A DNA stretch of 64,000 nucleotides from JBBIRW01 sp037441565. GTDB lineage: Bacteria > Desulfobacterota > JBBIRW01. Position 1 is the first letter of the stretch. Each line of letters starts with the position of its first letter. The stretch covers positions 88,031 to 152,030 of the forward strand of contig JBBIRW010000006.1 in NCBI GenBank assembly GCA_037441565.1. The letters are read 5' to 3'. The notes beneath the pieces were generated by a model, which was not told where the DNA came from, did not search any database, and worked only from the letters and a program-made list of their open reading frames with translations. The translations under genes and the position numbers were made by a program. Of this stretch, positions 52,831-61,299 are shown piece by piece.

Positions 52831-54204
52831 GTGGGAAGAATACTTATTGTTGATGAAGACAGGGTAATAGTTAATATCTGTGAAGAGATACTGAAACAAG
52901 ACAAACATACAGTAAAATGGGCCTCAAATTGGGAGGAGGTACATCATATTCTTTCATCCGAGGAGATCGACCTTATGGTTATTGAGCTGATCCTCGGTGA
53001 AATGGACGGCATTGAGATAATGCGCAGGGCAAAGCAGTTAAAGGCAGGTCTTGATGCGATAATCATAACGGATCACCCATCAATAGATACGGCTGTTAAG
53101 GCCTTTAAGATTGGTGCGCTTGACTACATAAAGAGACCTTTTAACGCAGATGAATTCAGATTAACAATAAACAGTTCTCTTGAAAGAAAGAAACTCCTTG
53201 AAGAGCATCTGGAGATAAAGGGTGTTATAAAATTTCTTGAAATAATAAGATCACTCTCATCAGTCTTAGAGATCGATGTTCTTTATGAGGTTTCACTCAA
53301 TGCCTTTATCCAGGCAACGGGCCTGAGAAAGGGTATATTTTATCTTCTTCTCCCGGAAGGATTGGTGGAGAGCAAGGCATGGGTAGGGATTGATGAATCA
53401 GATGTGAGGAAACTAAAAGATTTCTTTGAAAGGTTCTATACAGAAAAGATAAGGTCCTGCAGTACAATAACACTGCTTGGTCTGTGGAAAGTGAAGGATG
53501 CACCGGGAGAGATCAGCAGGTCACTATTTGTTCCAATAAGGCCTGTTCTTCAGGATAAAAAGGGCTTTATCATTCTTGTTTCTGAGAGAGAAAAGCCTTA
53601 TTTTAACGAAAGGGATATAAAGAACATATCACTTCTCAGTGAGTATGCGAATCTATCCTTTGAGAATGCCTTGAAGTTCATGAGGGCTCAAGAACAGGCA
53701 TTTACCGATGATCTCACTCAACTATATAACGCGAGATATCTGGATATCGTCCTGGATAAGGAGATAAAGAGATGTGATAGGTATGGCATCCCCCTCACCC
53801 TTCTTTTTATAGACCTTGATTATCTGAAAAAGGTAAACGATGTTTACGGTCATATATATGGGAGTAAGGTTATATCTGAGGCTGGAAGGCTTTTAAAAAA
53901 TTGCGTCAGGGAAACAGATATTCTGTCACGATATGGGGGAGATGAGTTTATCGTTATTCTGATCGAGACTGATGAGGAGAATGGTTATAAGGTGGGTGAA
54001 AGAATAAGATCCGCTGTTGAAAAGCATATCTTCCTGAAGGAGGAGGGATTGAATATAAGGATGACTGCTTCAATAGGTGTTGCTACATATCCCCGTCATG
54101 CAAGAAGTAAGCATGAACTTCTTGATCTCGCGGATAAGGCTATGTATGAGGCAAAAACATCATCAAGAAATGCGGTATTTATTGCAGCCTCAAGGATGCC
54201 TTGA
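52831..54204 (+). CDS. REC-GAF-GGDEF diguanylate cyclase with Glu at the receiver phosphosite
   Basis: 457 residues from a GTG start. In the receiver domain (1-120) the acidic pocket is DED (8-10), but the phosphoacceptor Asp is replaced by E52 (LMVIELILGEMDG), while the conserved Lys in DYIKRP is kept. A GAF domain (about 140-285) follows, then a full GGDEF domain with signature RYGGDEF and an inhibitory I-site R-E-T-D five residues before it. It should therefore make c-di-GMP under feedback control, without ordinary phosphorylation. It is 19 bases after comEC. Confidence 0.88.
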   Translation: MGRILIVDEDRVIVNICEEILKQDKHTVKWASNWEEVHHILSSEEIDLMVIELILGEMDGIEIMRRAKQLKAGLDAIIITDHPSIDTAVKAFKIGALDYIKRPFNADEFRLTINSSLERKKLLEEHLEIKGVIKFLEIIRSLSSVLEIDVLYEVSLNAFIQATGLRKGIFYLLLPEGLVESKAWVGIDESDVRKLKDFFERFYTEKIRSCSTITLLGLWKVKDAPGEISRSLFVPIRPVLQDKKGFIILVSEREKPYFNERDIKNISLLSEYANLSFENALKFMRAQEQAFTDDLTQLYNARYLDIVLDKEIKRCDRYGIPLTLLFIDLDYLKKVNDVYGHIYGSKVISEAGRLLKNCVRETDILSRYGGDEFIVILIETDEENGYKVGERIRSAVEKHIFLKEEGLNIRMTASIGVATYPRHARSKHELLDLADKAMYEAKTSSRNAVFIAASRMP

Positions 54205-54300
54205 TGGTATGCCCATCAGCTCATTAAATCATGTATGGATGGAGATCAAAGGGAAAAGGCGGATCTTTTATGATATTATTTGGTTAAGAGGGTTTCTGTT

Positions 54301-55557
54301 ATGGAAATAAGATCGATAAGGGGTTTTTGTGATGTCCTTCCCCACGAGACAAAAAAATGGCGATTTGTTGAAGAGAAGGCAAGGAGGATCCTTGAGGATT
54401 TTGGATTTTCGGAAATAATTTTACCCATCGTCGAGAGGACCGAGCTCTTTGTAAGGGGGATTGGTGAATCGACAGAGATTGTAGAAAAGGAGATGTATAC
54501 ATTCCTTGATAAAAAGGGAGAATCCCTCACGCTGCGGCCTGAAGGAACTGCACCCCTTGTAAGGGCATACCTTGAAAACAAGCTTTCCAGCAATGATATT
54601 GTTTCGAGGCTCTACTATATTGGACCCATGTTCAGATATGAGAGACCACAGAAAGGGAGGCTTCGTCAATTCTACCAGATAGGAGCAGAGGTTCTTGGAA
54701 TCGATTCACCGATGATAGATGCGGAAGTAATATATATGCTCAAGCTTATTATCAATGAACTTAATATCAACAATGTGCTTTTTGAAATAAATACCATAGG
54801 ATGTCGAAAATGCAGGGGTCCGTACAAAGAAAAATTATCAAAATTTCTAGAAAACCGGATCAATATTCTCTGTCAGGACTGTAGGAGAAGGCTCACTTTG
54901 AACCCCCTCAGGGTTCTTGATTGTAAAAATCCAGGATGTATTTCCATAACATCCGAAGCCCCGGGCATCTCTGATCATATATGCGATGAGTGCAGGGGGC
55001 ATTTTGAAGATGTAAAATATTTTCTTAACAAGGTGGGGGTTGATTTCATAATAAATCCGAGGATAGTAAGGGGACTTGATTACTACACAAAGACAACATT
55101 TGAAGTTACATCACCCTTGCTCGGTGCCCAAAGTGCAATTGCAGCGGGAGGGAGATACGATGGGCTTGTTGAAGAGCTCGGTGGTGAAAGAACACCGGGA
55201 TTTGGATTTGCTATCGGAATGGAAAGGGTTGTAATGCTGCTTCCTGATAAGAGGGACAGAAGATGCGAAGTTGAGCTTTTCATAGCTGCACTAGGAAGAA
55301 AGGCACAGGAACTCTCGTTCCTTCTGAAGCTTGATTTTGAGCGGAAAGGTATTAAAACGGAAATGGATTATTCAGAGAGGAGCCTTAAAAGCCAGATGAG
55401 AAGGGCAGATAGACTTGGTGCCTCATATGTCCTGATTCTTGGCGATAGGGAGCTTGAGTCAGGACGAGGAGTTCTCAGGGATATGAAAGAGAAAAGACAG
55501 GATGAGATCCCCATTGAGAGGATTTCTGAAGATATAATTTTTAGATTGAGGAGATAG
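54301..55557 (+). CDS. hisS: histidyl-tRNA synthetase
   Basis: About 418 residues from the ATG at 54301. An in-frame TTG at 54280 is less likely. Class II motifs are present: GFCDVLPHETKKWR, motif 2 TLRPEGTAPLVRAY and the histidine A block RGLDYYTKTTFEVTS, then GGRYDGLVEELGG. The C-terminal anticodon domain begins near VELFIAALG. An internal zinc-like pair of cysteine motifs (CRKCRGPY, CQDCRRRL) is seen in some bacterial HisRS. It is followed by aspS, as in many bacteria. Confidence 0.96.
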   Translation: MEIRSIRGFCDVLPHETKKWRFVEEKARRILEDFGFSEIILPIVERTELFVRGIGESTEIVEKEMYTFLDKKGESLTLRPEGTAPLVRAYLENKLSSNDIVSRLYYIGPMFRYERPQKGRLRQFYQIGAEVLGIDSPMIDAEVIYMLKLIINELNINNVLFEINTIGCRKCRGPYKEKLSKFLENRINILCQDCRRRLTLNPLRVLDCKNPGCISITSEAPGISDHICDECRGHFEDVKYFLNKVGVDFIINPRIVRGLDYYTKTTFEVTSPLLGAQSAIAAGGRYDGLVEELGGERTPGFGFAIGMERVVMLLPDKRDRRCEVELFIAALGRKAQELSFLLKLDFERKGIKTEMDYSERSLKSQMRRADRLGASYVLILGDRELESGRGVLRDMKEKRQDEIPIERISEDIIFRLRR

Positions 55558-55569
55558 AGAGGGTAGATC

Positions 55570-57360
55570 ATGGAGATAGAGGGTATCAGTAATATGAAGA
55601 GGACCCATGGATGTGGAGAATTAAGGATAGAGGACAGTGGCAAAGAAGTAATCTTAAATGGATGGGTCCACAGGAGAAGGGATCACGGTGGGTTGATCTT
55701 TATCGATTTAAGGGACAGGAGTGGTTTGGTTCAGACAGTATTTAATCCTGAAATATCAGAGGAGGCGCATAAAAAGGCGCAGGAGGTGAGAAACGAATAT
55801 GTGATTGCTGTAAGGGGAGTGGTAACAAAAAGGCCACCCGGAACAGAAAATCCAGCGATACCAACGGGTGAAGTTGAGGTTTCTGTGAAGGAAATAAGAA
55901 TTCTTAATATCTCAAAGACACCCCCATTCTCCCTGGAAGATTTTAGCGATGTAGCAGAGAATGTTCGTCTCCGGTATAGATATCTTGACCTGAGAAGACC
56001 AGCAATGCAGGAAAATATCAGAAAACGTCATATTGTTACCCACACGATAAGAAATTATCTCAATTCCAAAGGATTTCTTGAGATAGAGACACCATTTCTA
56101 ACAAAGAGTACCCCTGAAGGTGCAAGGGATTTTCTTGTTCCGAGCAGGTTAAATCCCGGTCTATTTTATGCCTTACCTCAGTCTCCCCAGTTATTCAAGC
56201 AGATATTAATGGTCTCCGGATTTGAAAAATATTTTCAAATTGTTCGATGCTTCAGGGATGAGGATTTAAGGGCTGACAGGCAGCCTGAGTTTACACAGAT
56301 TGATCTTGAGATGTCATTCGTTGAAAGGGAGGATATCTTTGAGATTATCGAAGGGATGATGGAGGTTGTTTTTAGGGATGTTGCTGGGATGGAGATAAAC
56401 AGGCCATTTCTCAGGATGAGTTATCAAGAGGCAATAGAGAAATACGGAACTGATAAGCCGGATACAAGATTTGATCTCCATATTGTTGATCTTACCGATA
56501 TATTAAAGTACTCAAAATTCAGGCTATTTTCAGATGTTTTTGCAAGGGGTGGCGCAATAAAGGGGATAAGAGTGGATGGTGAACACCAGTTTTCGAGGAG
56601 GGAACTGGATGAGCTCGATGAGATATCAAAGAACTTTGGTGGTAAGGGGCTGTTGTGGATAAAATTTTCAGGATCTGGGATTTCAGGTCCTCTTTCGAGG
56701 CATCTCGCAGATCCTGAAATCGAAAGGTTAAAGAATGGGGTGAGAATAAAGGATGGGGATCTGCTTCTGATAACTGCCGATACCAGAGAAGTAGCAAGCA
56801 GTGTTATGGGGAGGATAAGGATTCATCTTGCGCAAAGACTTAATCTGATAAAGGATGATCTGTATCACTTTCTGTGGATAGTGGATTTCCCGCTCCTTGA
56901 ATGGAGTGAAGAGGAGAGACGGTATCTCTCAATCCACCATCCATTTACTGCTCCCCTTGATGAGGATATCCATCTCCTGGAAGATGAGCCACTCAAGGTC
57001 AGGGCAAAGGCCTATGACCTTGTTCTAAATGGAAATGAGATTGGAGGCGGGAGTATAAGAATCCATCAGAGGGAGATTCAATCTATAATCTTCAGGAAAT
57101 TAGGTCTCAGCGATGAGGATGCAAGGGAAAAATTTGGCTTTTTGCTCGAGGCACTGGAATACGGGGCACCCCCTCATGGTGGCATTGCACTGGGCCTTGA
57201 CCGCCTTGTGATGATCCTTTGTAAGGAGGAATCGATAAGGGATGTTATTGCATTTCCCAAGACCCAGAAGGCAACATGCCTTATGAGTGGCGCACCATCT
57301 CCTGTCGATGAGAAACAGTTAAGGGAGTTATATATAAAGGTGATTCAACCAGAGAAATGA
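55570..57360 (+). CDS. aspS: aspartyl-tRNA synthetase (bacterial type)
   Basis: 596 residues with an N-terminal OB fold (VILNGWVHRRRDHGGLIFID), class II motif 2 (FRDEDLRADRQPEFTQID), the bacterial GAD insertion (about 290-420) and motif 3 (GIALGLDRLVMIL). It charges tRNA-Asp. Whether it also serves tRNA-Asn depends on gatCAB, which is not in the window. The start at 55570 has GAGAGGG upstream. A later ATG at 55594 lacks one. Confidence 0.96.
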   Translation: MEIEGISNMKRTHGCGELRIEDSGKEVILNGWVHRRRDHGGLIFIDLRDRSGLVQTVFNPEISEEAHKKAQEVRNEYVIAVRGVVTKRPPGTENPAIPTGEVEVSVKEIRILNISKTPPFSLEDFSDVAENVRLRYRYLDLRRPAMQENIRKRHIVTHTIRNYLNSKGFLEIETPFLTKSTPEGARDFLVPSRLNPGLFYALPQSPQLFKQILMVSGFEKYFQIVRCFRDEDLRADRQPEFTQIDLEMSFVEREDIFEIIEGMMEVVFRDVAGMEINRPFLRMSYQEAIEKYGTDKPDTRFDLHIVDLTDILKYSKFRLFSDVFARGGAIKGIRVDGEHQFSRRELDELDEISKNFGGKGLLWIKFSGSGISGPLSRHLADPEIERLKNGVRIKDGDLLLITADTREVASSVMGRIRIHLAQRLNLIKDDLYHFLWIVDFPLLEWSEEERRYLSIHHPFTAPLDEDIHLLEDEPLKVRAKAYDLVLNGNEIGGGSIRIHQREIQSIIFRKLGLSDEDAREKFGFLLEALEYGAPPHGGIALGLDRLVMILCKEESIRDVIAFPKTQKATCLMSGAPSPVDEKQLRELYIKVIQPEK

Positions 57361-57361
57361 G

Positions 57362-57904
57362 ATGAAGCATAGGATCCCGGTTATTATTTTTCTTTTCCTC
57401 CTTTCCTCATGTGCACATGTAGAATATGTTGAAATAAATGAGGCAAAGAGGGCAATTGCACATGCCAGGTTATCAGGTGCACATATATGTGCAAAAAAGG
57501 AGCTTATGGATGCGGAAGAGTTTATCAGGCAGAGTGAGATTTACAGGATAAATGGGCAGTTAGAGGTGAGCAGATTTTTCGCAATAAAGGCAAAAGAGAT
57601 GGCTGAGCTCGCTGAGCTTAGATGTCTGGAGGGTATAGAGGAACAGAGGGCATATGCAGAGGAGGCATTTGATAGATTAAGGGCGAGGTTTGATTCCATT
57701 TCGCCTTTCCTTGATAGTGAAAAGAAGGATGAATTGAAAAAGAAACTGGACTCAATCGGTGGGATGCTAAAGGAAAAAAGATATTTAGAGGCAATCGAAG
57801 GAATAGTTAATTTTGAAAGGGAAATGGAAAGATTACGTTTAAAAAATTTACCAAATTTTTCCTTGACACAATCAACCCATATCCTATACCTTTTATTTGG
57901 ATAA
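57362..57904 (+). CDS. lipoprotein with DUF4398-like helical domain
   Basis: 180 residues. A signal peptide ends in the lipobox LLSSC. The rest is long amphipathic helices with Ala/Glu/Lys repeats (EINEAKRAIAHARLSGAHIC, AIKAKEMAELAELRCLEG), as in DUF4398 and Pal-linked periplasmic proteins. It lies one base after aspS. Its last 45 bases contain a predicted promoter for the next transcription unit. Confidence 0.7.
   Translation: MKHRIPVIIFLFLLSSCAHVEYVEINEAKRAIAHARLSGAHICAKKELMDAEEFIRQSEIYRINGQLEVSRFFAIKAKEMAELAELRCLEGIEEQRAYAEEAFDRLRARFDSISPFLDSEKKDELKKKLDSIGGMLKEKRYLEAIEGIVNFEREMERLRLKNLPNFSLTQSTHILYLLFG
57863..57890 (+). promoter_or_regulatory. predicted promoter for the mdh-fum-sdh operon, inside the previous gene's end
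   Basis: TTGACA at 57863-57868, 16-bp spacer, TATACC at 57885-57890. It lies in the last codons of the lipoprotein gene, ahead of the 41-codon ORF and mdh. Confidence 0.5.
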
Positions 57905-57993
57905 GCCGCGAAATATACGGATGAAATAAGATATGTATGTAATTGATTAGATGAAAATGTCATAATTTTTTTTGCCCAAAAACGGAGCTATAA

Positions 57994-58119
57994 ATGGCAT
58001 CCAATATAAAAAATCTCCTTCCCGAGGATGACGAAATCCCGGAAGCATCCGATAATGAAAGTGAACTTTTAAACGCGGACGTCTCCCGATTAATAATTAT
58101 GAAAAGTTTTTCTTTCTAA
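57994..58119 (+). CDS. possible 41-residue acidic small protein
   Basis: ATG at 57994 with GGAG eight bases upstream, TAA at 58117-58119. The first half is acidic (ASNIKNLLPEDDEIPEASD) and the end is hydrophobic-basic. It is the only ORF in the 240-base gap between the predicted promoter and mdh. No family recognised. It may be a leader peptide or chance. Confidence 0.35.
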   Translation: MASNIKNLLPEDDEIPEASDNESELLNADVSRLIIMKSFSF

Positions 58120-58146
58120 AAGCCATAAAAAGAAGGGAGGTATATT

Positions 58147-59076
58147 ATGCGTAGGGCAAAGATAAGTATAATAGGTGTAGGAAATGTGGGTGCAACAACC
58201 GCTCACTGGGCAGCATCAAAGGAGCTGGGTGATATAGTGCTCGTTGATATTGTAGAAGGGATGCCCCAGGGGAAAGCGCTTGATCTTTTAGAGGCTTCTC
58301 CCATAGAGGATTTCGATTGCAATATAATCGGGACAAACTCTTACGATGAAACCGCAGATTCCGATATAGTTGTGATCACCGCAGGACTTGCGAGAAAACC
58401 CGGTATGAGCAGAGAGGATCTTCTTGCAAAGAATAAAGAGATAGTATCCGGGGTTGTTAATGAAGTTGTAAAAAGATCCCCCAACTGTTTCATGATTATG
58501 GTCAGCAACCCTCTTGATGCAATGACATATCTTGCAAAAAAACTCAGTGGCTTTCCAAAGGAAAGGGTTTTTGGAATGGCAGGTGTTCTCGATACTGCAA
58601 GATTCAGGACATTTGTTGCAATGGAACTGAATGTCTCTGTTGAGGACACACAGGCACTGGTTCTCGGTGGTCATGGTGATGATATGGTTCCACTTCCGAG
58701 ATATTGCACAGTCAGCGGTGTTCCCATTACTGAGCTTTTATCAAAGGAGAAGATCGACAGGATTGTAGAGAGAACAAGAAAGGCAGGGGGTGAGATTGTT
58801 GCATTGCTTAAGACAGGAAGTGCATACTACTCTCCTGCTGCTGCAGTGGTTCAAATGGTCGAGGCTATACTTAAGGATAAGAAGAGGATACTCCCTTGTG
58901 CAGCATATCTCGAAGGTGAATACGGTTTGAATGATATATACTTCGGTGTCCCTGTGAAACTCGGGAGCAAGGGTGTTGAGGCAATTATTGAGGTAAGCCT
59001 CACTGATGAGGAGAAGAAAGCTGTTGAGAAATCCGCACAGGCTGTGAGGAAGACTATAAAGGAACTGGGCATTTAG
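58147..59076 (+). CDS. mdh: malate dehydrogenase (LDH-like type)
   Basis: 309 residues. It shows the NAD-binding loop GVGNVGATTA, an acidic residue after VLVDIVEG that prefers NAD, substrate arginines in ITAGLARKPGMSRED (the MDH form, not LDH) and the catalytic His in LGGHGDDMVP. It interconverts malate and oxaloacetate. AAGGGAGG precedes the ATG. It opens the TCA operon. Confidence 0.95.
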   Translation: MRRAKISIIGVGNVGATTAHWAASKELGDIVLVDIVEGMPQGKALDLLEASPIEDFDCNIIGTNSYDETADSDIVVITAGLARKPGMSREDLLAKNKEIVSGVVNEVVKRSPNCFMIMVSNPLDAMTYLAKKLSGFPKERVFGMAGVLDTARFRTFVAMELNVSVEDTQALVLGGHGDDMVPLPRYCTVSGVPITELLSKEKIDRIVERTRKAGGEIVALLKTGSAYYSPAAAVVQMVEAILKDKKRILPCAAYLEGEYGLNDIYFGVPVKLGSKGVEAIIEVSLTDEEKKAVEKSAQAVRKTIKELGI

Positions 59077-59100
59077 TATCTTATCCATAAGGGAGCTTGG

Positions 59101-59943
59101 ATGATGAAAAAGATCGCAGCATCTACTATAGCACAAAAGGTGAGGGATCTTTGTATAGAGGCAAACTGTATCCTGAGCAGTGATGTGCTCCAGGCACTTG
59201 AAAGGGCAGAAAAAGAAGAAGAATCGCAAATTGGAAGAGAGATCATTTCGCAACTTATAGATAATGCAAGGATAGCAAGGGAAGAGATGCTACCCCTGTG
59301 TCAGGACACAGGGGTAGCTGTTTTTTTTGTTGAGATGGGAACAGGGGTTTTCATTGAAGGAGATCTCATAGAGGCGATAAATGAGGGCGTAAGAAAAGGC
59401 TACACAGAGGGTTATCTTCGAAAATCTATTGTTTCGGATCCATTAAACAGGGTAAACACGGGTGATAACACACCTGCTATCGTACATGTTGATATTGTCC
59501 CTGGAGACGAACTGAAGATATTTTTCCTCCCAAAAGGCGGTGGAAGTGAAAATATGAGCGGAATTAAGATGCTTACCCCTGCTGCAGGAAAGGAGGGTGT
59601 TATAGATTTTGTGGTTCAGAAAGTAAAGGAGGCAGGATCAAATCCATGTCCACCAATTGTTGTGGGCGTTGGTATTGGTGGAACATTTGAAAAGGCTGCA
59701 ATCCTTGCAAAGAAGGCCTTATTAAGACCTCTCGGCATGAGGAATCCAAGACCTGATCTTGCCTCACTTGAGGAAGAGATTCTTACAAGAATAAATAATC
59801 TTGGCATTGGACCACAGGGGTTTGGAGGAAGGATTACAGCACTTGCGGTAAATATACTCACACACCCCTGCCATATCACTGCACTACCTGTTGCTGTAAA
59901 TATCGAATGTCATGCCCACAGGCACAAGGAAATCGTCCTTTAA
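59101..59943 (+). CDS. class I fumarate hydratase, alpha subunit
   Basis: 280 residues. This is the N-terminal half of the [4Fe-4S] fumarase found as two genes in many anaerobes and thermophiles. Cluster cysteines lie in LPLCQDTGVAVFF, near PCPPIVVGVGIGG and in the C-terminal CHITALPVAVNIECHA. GGGSENMSGIKMLTPAAG binds substrate. It interconverts fumarate and malate with the beta subunit. A tartrate dehydratase subunit is the alternative, but neighbours favour fumarase. Confidence 0.9.
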   Translation: MMKKIAASTIAQKVRDLCIEANCILSSDVLQALERAEKEEESQIGREIISQLIDNARIAREEMLPLCQDTGVAVFFVEMGTGVFIEGDLIEAINEGVRKGYTEGYLRKSIVSDPLNRVNTGDNTPAIVHVDIVPGDELKIFFLPKGGGSENMSGIKMLTPAAGKEGVIDFVVQKVKEAGSNPCPPIVVGVGIGGTFEKAAILAKKALLRPLGMRNPRPDLASLEEEILTRINNLGIGPQGFGGRITALAVNILTHPCHITALPVAVNIECHAHRHKEIVL

Positions 59944-59965
59944 AGATAATAATATGGAGAAGAAG

Positions 59966-60523
59966 ATGTCAGAGTGGATAAAATTAAAAACTCCTTTGAG
60001 CAAAAAAGATGTTTCTACATTAAGAGCAGGCGACAGGGTGCTTCTGAGTGGTAAGGTTTATACGGCAAGGGATGCTGCCCATAAAAGATTGGTTGAGCTT
60101 ATACAATCCGGAGGTAAATTACCCTTTGATCTGGAAGGGCAGGTTATCTACTATGTGGGTCCTACCCCTCCACCTCCAGGAAAGGTCATAGGTTCAGCAG
60201 GACCAACAACAAGTTACAGGATGGACCCTTATGCTCCAGTTCTTATGGAGAAGGGGATGAGGGGGATGATTGGAAAAGGTTCGCGGTCGGATTATGTTAA
60301 AGATGCGATGAAGAAGTTCGGGTGTGTGTATTTTGCTGCTGTTGGAGGTGCAGGTGCCCTGCTATCGAAAAGGATAAAGGCATCGAAGGTGGTTGCTTAT
60401 GAAGATCTTGGTCCAGAGGCTGTTAGGGAGCTTGATGTTGAAGATTTCCCTGTTATTGTTATAAATGATATATATGGAAGTGACCTCTATGAGGAAGGGA
60501 TTAAAAAATACCAGAAATCATAG
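59966..60523 (+). CDS. class I fumarate hydratase, beta subunit
   Basis: About 185 residues from the ATG at 59966, with GGAG upstream. Longer frames to 59912 overlap the alpha subunit and look unreal. It contains LSGKVYTARDAAHKR, the YYVGPTPPPPGKVIGSAGPT block and YVKDAMKKFGCVYFAAVGGAG, as in the beta half of class I fumarases. It forms the active enzyme with the alpha subunit encoded just before. Confidence 0.9.
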   Translation: MSEWIKLKTPLSKKDVSTLRAGDRVLLSGKVYTARDAAHKRLVELIQSGGKLPFDLEGQVIYYVGPTPPPPGKVIGSAGPTTSYRMDPYAPVLMEKGMRGMIGKGSRSDYVKDAMKKFGCVYFAAVGGAGALLSKRIKASKVVAYEDLGPEAVRELDVEDFPVIVINDIYGSDLYEEGIKKYQKS

Positions 60524-60544
60524 TGTGAAAGGAGGGAATGAGAA

Positions 60545-60889
60545 ATGAGGGTTGAGAAGGTGGGATTCTGGTCATGGTTTCTGCAGCGTATAACAGGACT
60601 ATATCTGGTATTTGGTATGATGGTTCATCTGGTTGTACTACCCCTGAGTGGAAAAGAGATAACATTCAAATCTGTAAGCCAGAGGCTATCCAATATATGG
60701 TGGCTGATTTTTGACATATCACTTCTTGCAACCTGTATATACCATGGATTTAATGGAATTCGATCGGTAATCCTTGACTACAGTCCATCACCTACTGCTG
60801 ATAAGTTCATAGAGATAGGTATTGCCCTTATAGGTTTCTTACTATTTTTCTATGGAATATTCGTCCTTGTTCCCTTTTATAATAAATAA
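60545..60889 (+). CDS. sdhC: succinate dehydrogenase cytochrome b/membrane subunit (SdhC)
   Basis: 114 residues with three hydrophobic helices. The N-terminal WSWFLQRITGLYLVFGMMVH and the YHGFNGIRSVILDY motif, with histidines for heme b, are typical of SdhC. It anchors SdhAB in the membrane and passes electrons to or from quinone. It starts 21 bases after the fumarase gene. Confidence 0.88.
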   Translation: MRVEKVGFWSWFLQRITGLYLVFGMMVHLVVLPLSGKEITFKSVSQRLSNIWWLIFDISLLATCIYHGFNGIRSVILDYSPSPTADKFIEIGIALIGFLLFFYGIFVLVPFYNK

Positions 60890-60906
60890 AGATTTTGGAG
60901 GCAAAA

Positions 60907-61272
60907 ATGGGGTGGTTAAAGGATTTAAAATTAAATAGACATCTGGGTCAGTGGGCATTTACCCTTCAGAGGATTACAGGTGTGCTACTTGCAATATATC
61001 TTATCCCGCATATATTGTTAAATAGTTCAGCACTCATTGGTGGTGATAAATATTATAATGATATAACGGCAAGGGTTCAGAAATTTCATATACTCGAAAT
61101 AGCGATAGTTGTGGGGGTTGCATTTCATCTTTTCAATGGGCTGAGGATTATACTTATTGATTTCTTTGAGTTGAGTAGATATCAGAAAAGACTTCTCTGG
61201 GGAGCGGGGTTTTTCACATTTTTGATGTTCCTTTATGCCCTTGTCGTATATATTCCGAAAATCCTTGGTTAA
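60907..61272 (+). CDS. sdhD: succinate dehydrogenase membrane anchor subunit (SdhD)
   Basis: About 121 residues from the ATG at 60907, with GGAGG upstream. A TTG at 60895 is rejected. It has three helices with WAFTLQRITGVLLAIYLIPH and FHLFNGLRIILIDF, a pattern shared with the SdhC before it, so the two anchors look paralogous. Histidines are placed to bind heme b. Confidence 0.88.
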   Translation: MGWLKDLKLNRHLGQWAFTLQRITGVLLAIYLIPHILLNSSALIGGDKYYNDITARVQKFHILEIAIVVGVAFHLFNGLRIILIDFFELSRYQKRLLWGAGFFTFLMFLYALVVYIPKILG

Positions 61273-61299
61273 TTAAATAATGACAGGAGGATTACAAAA

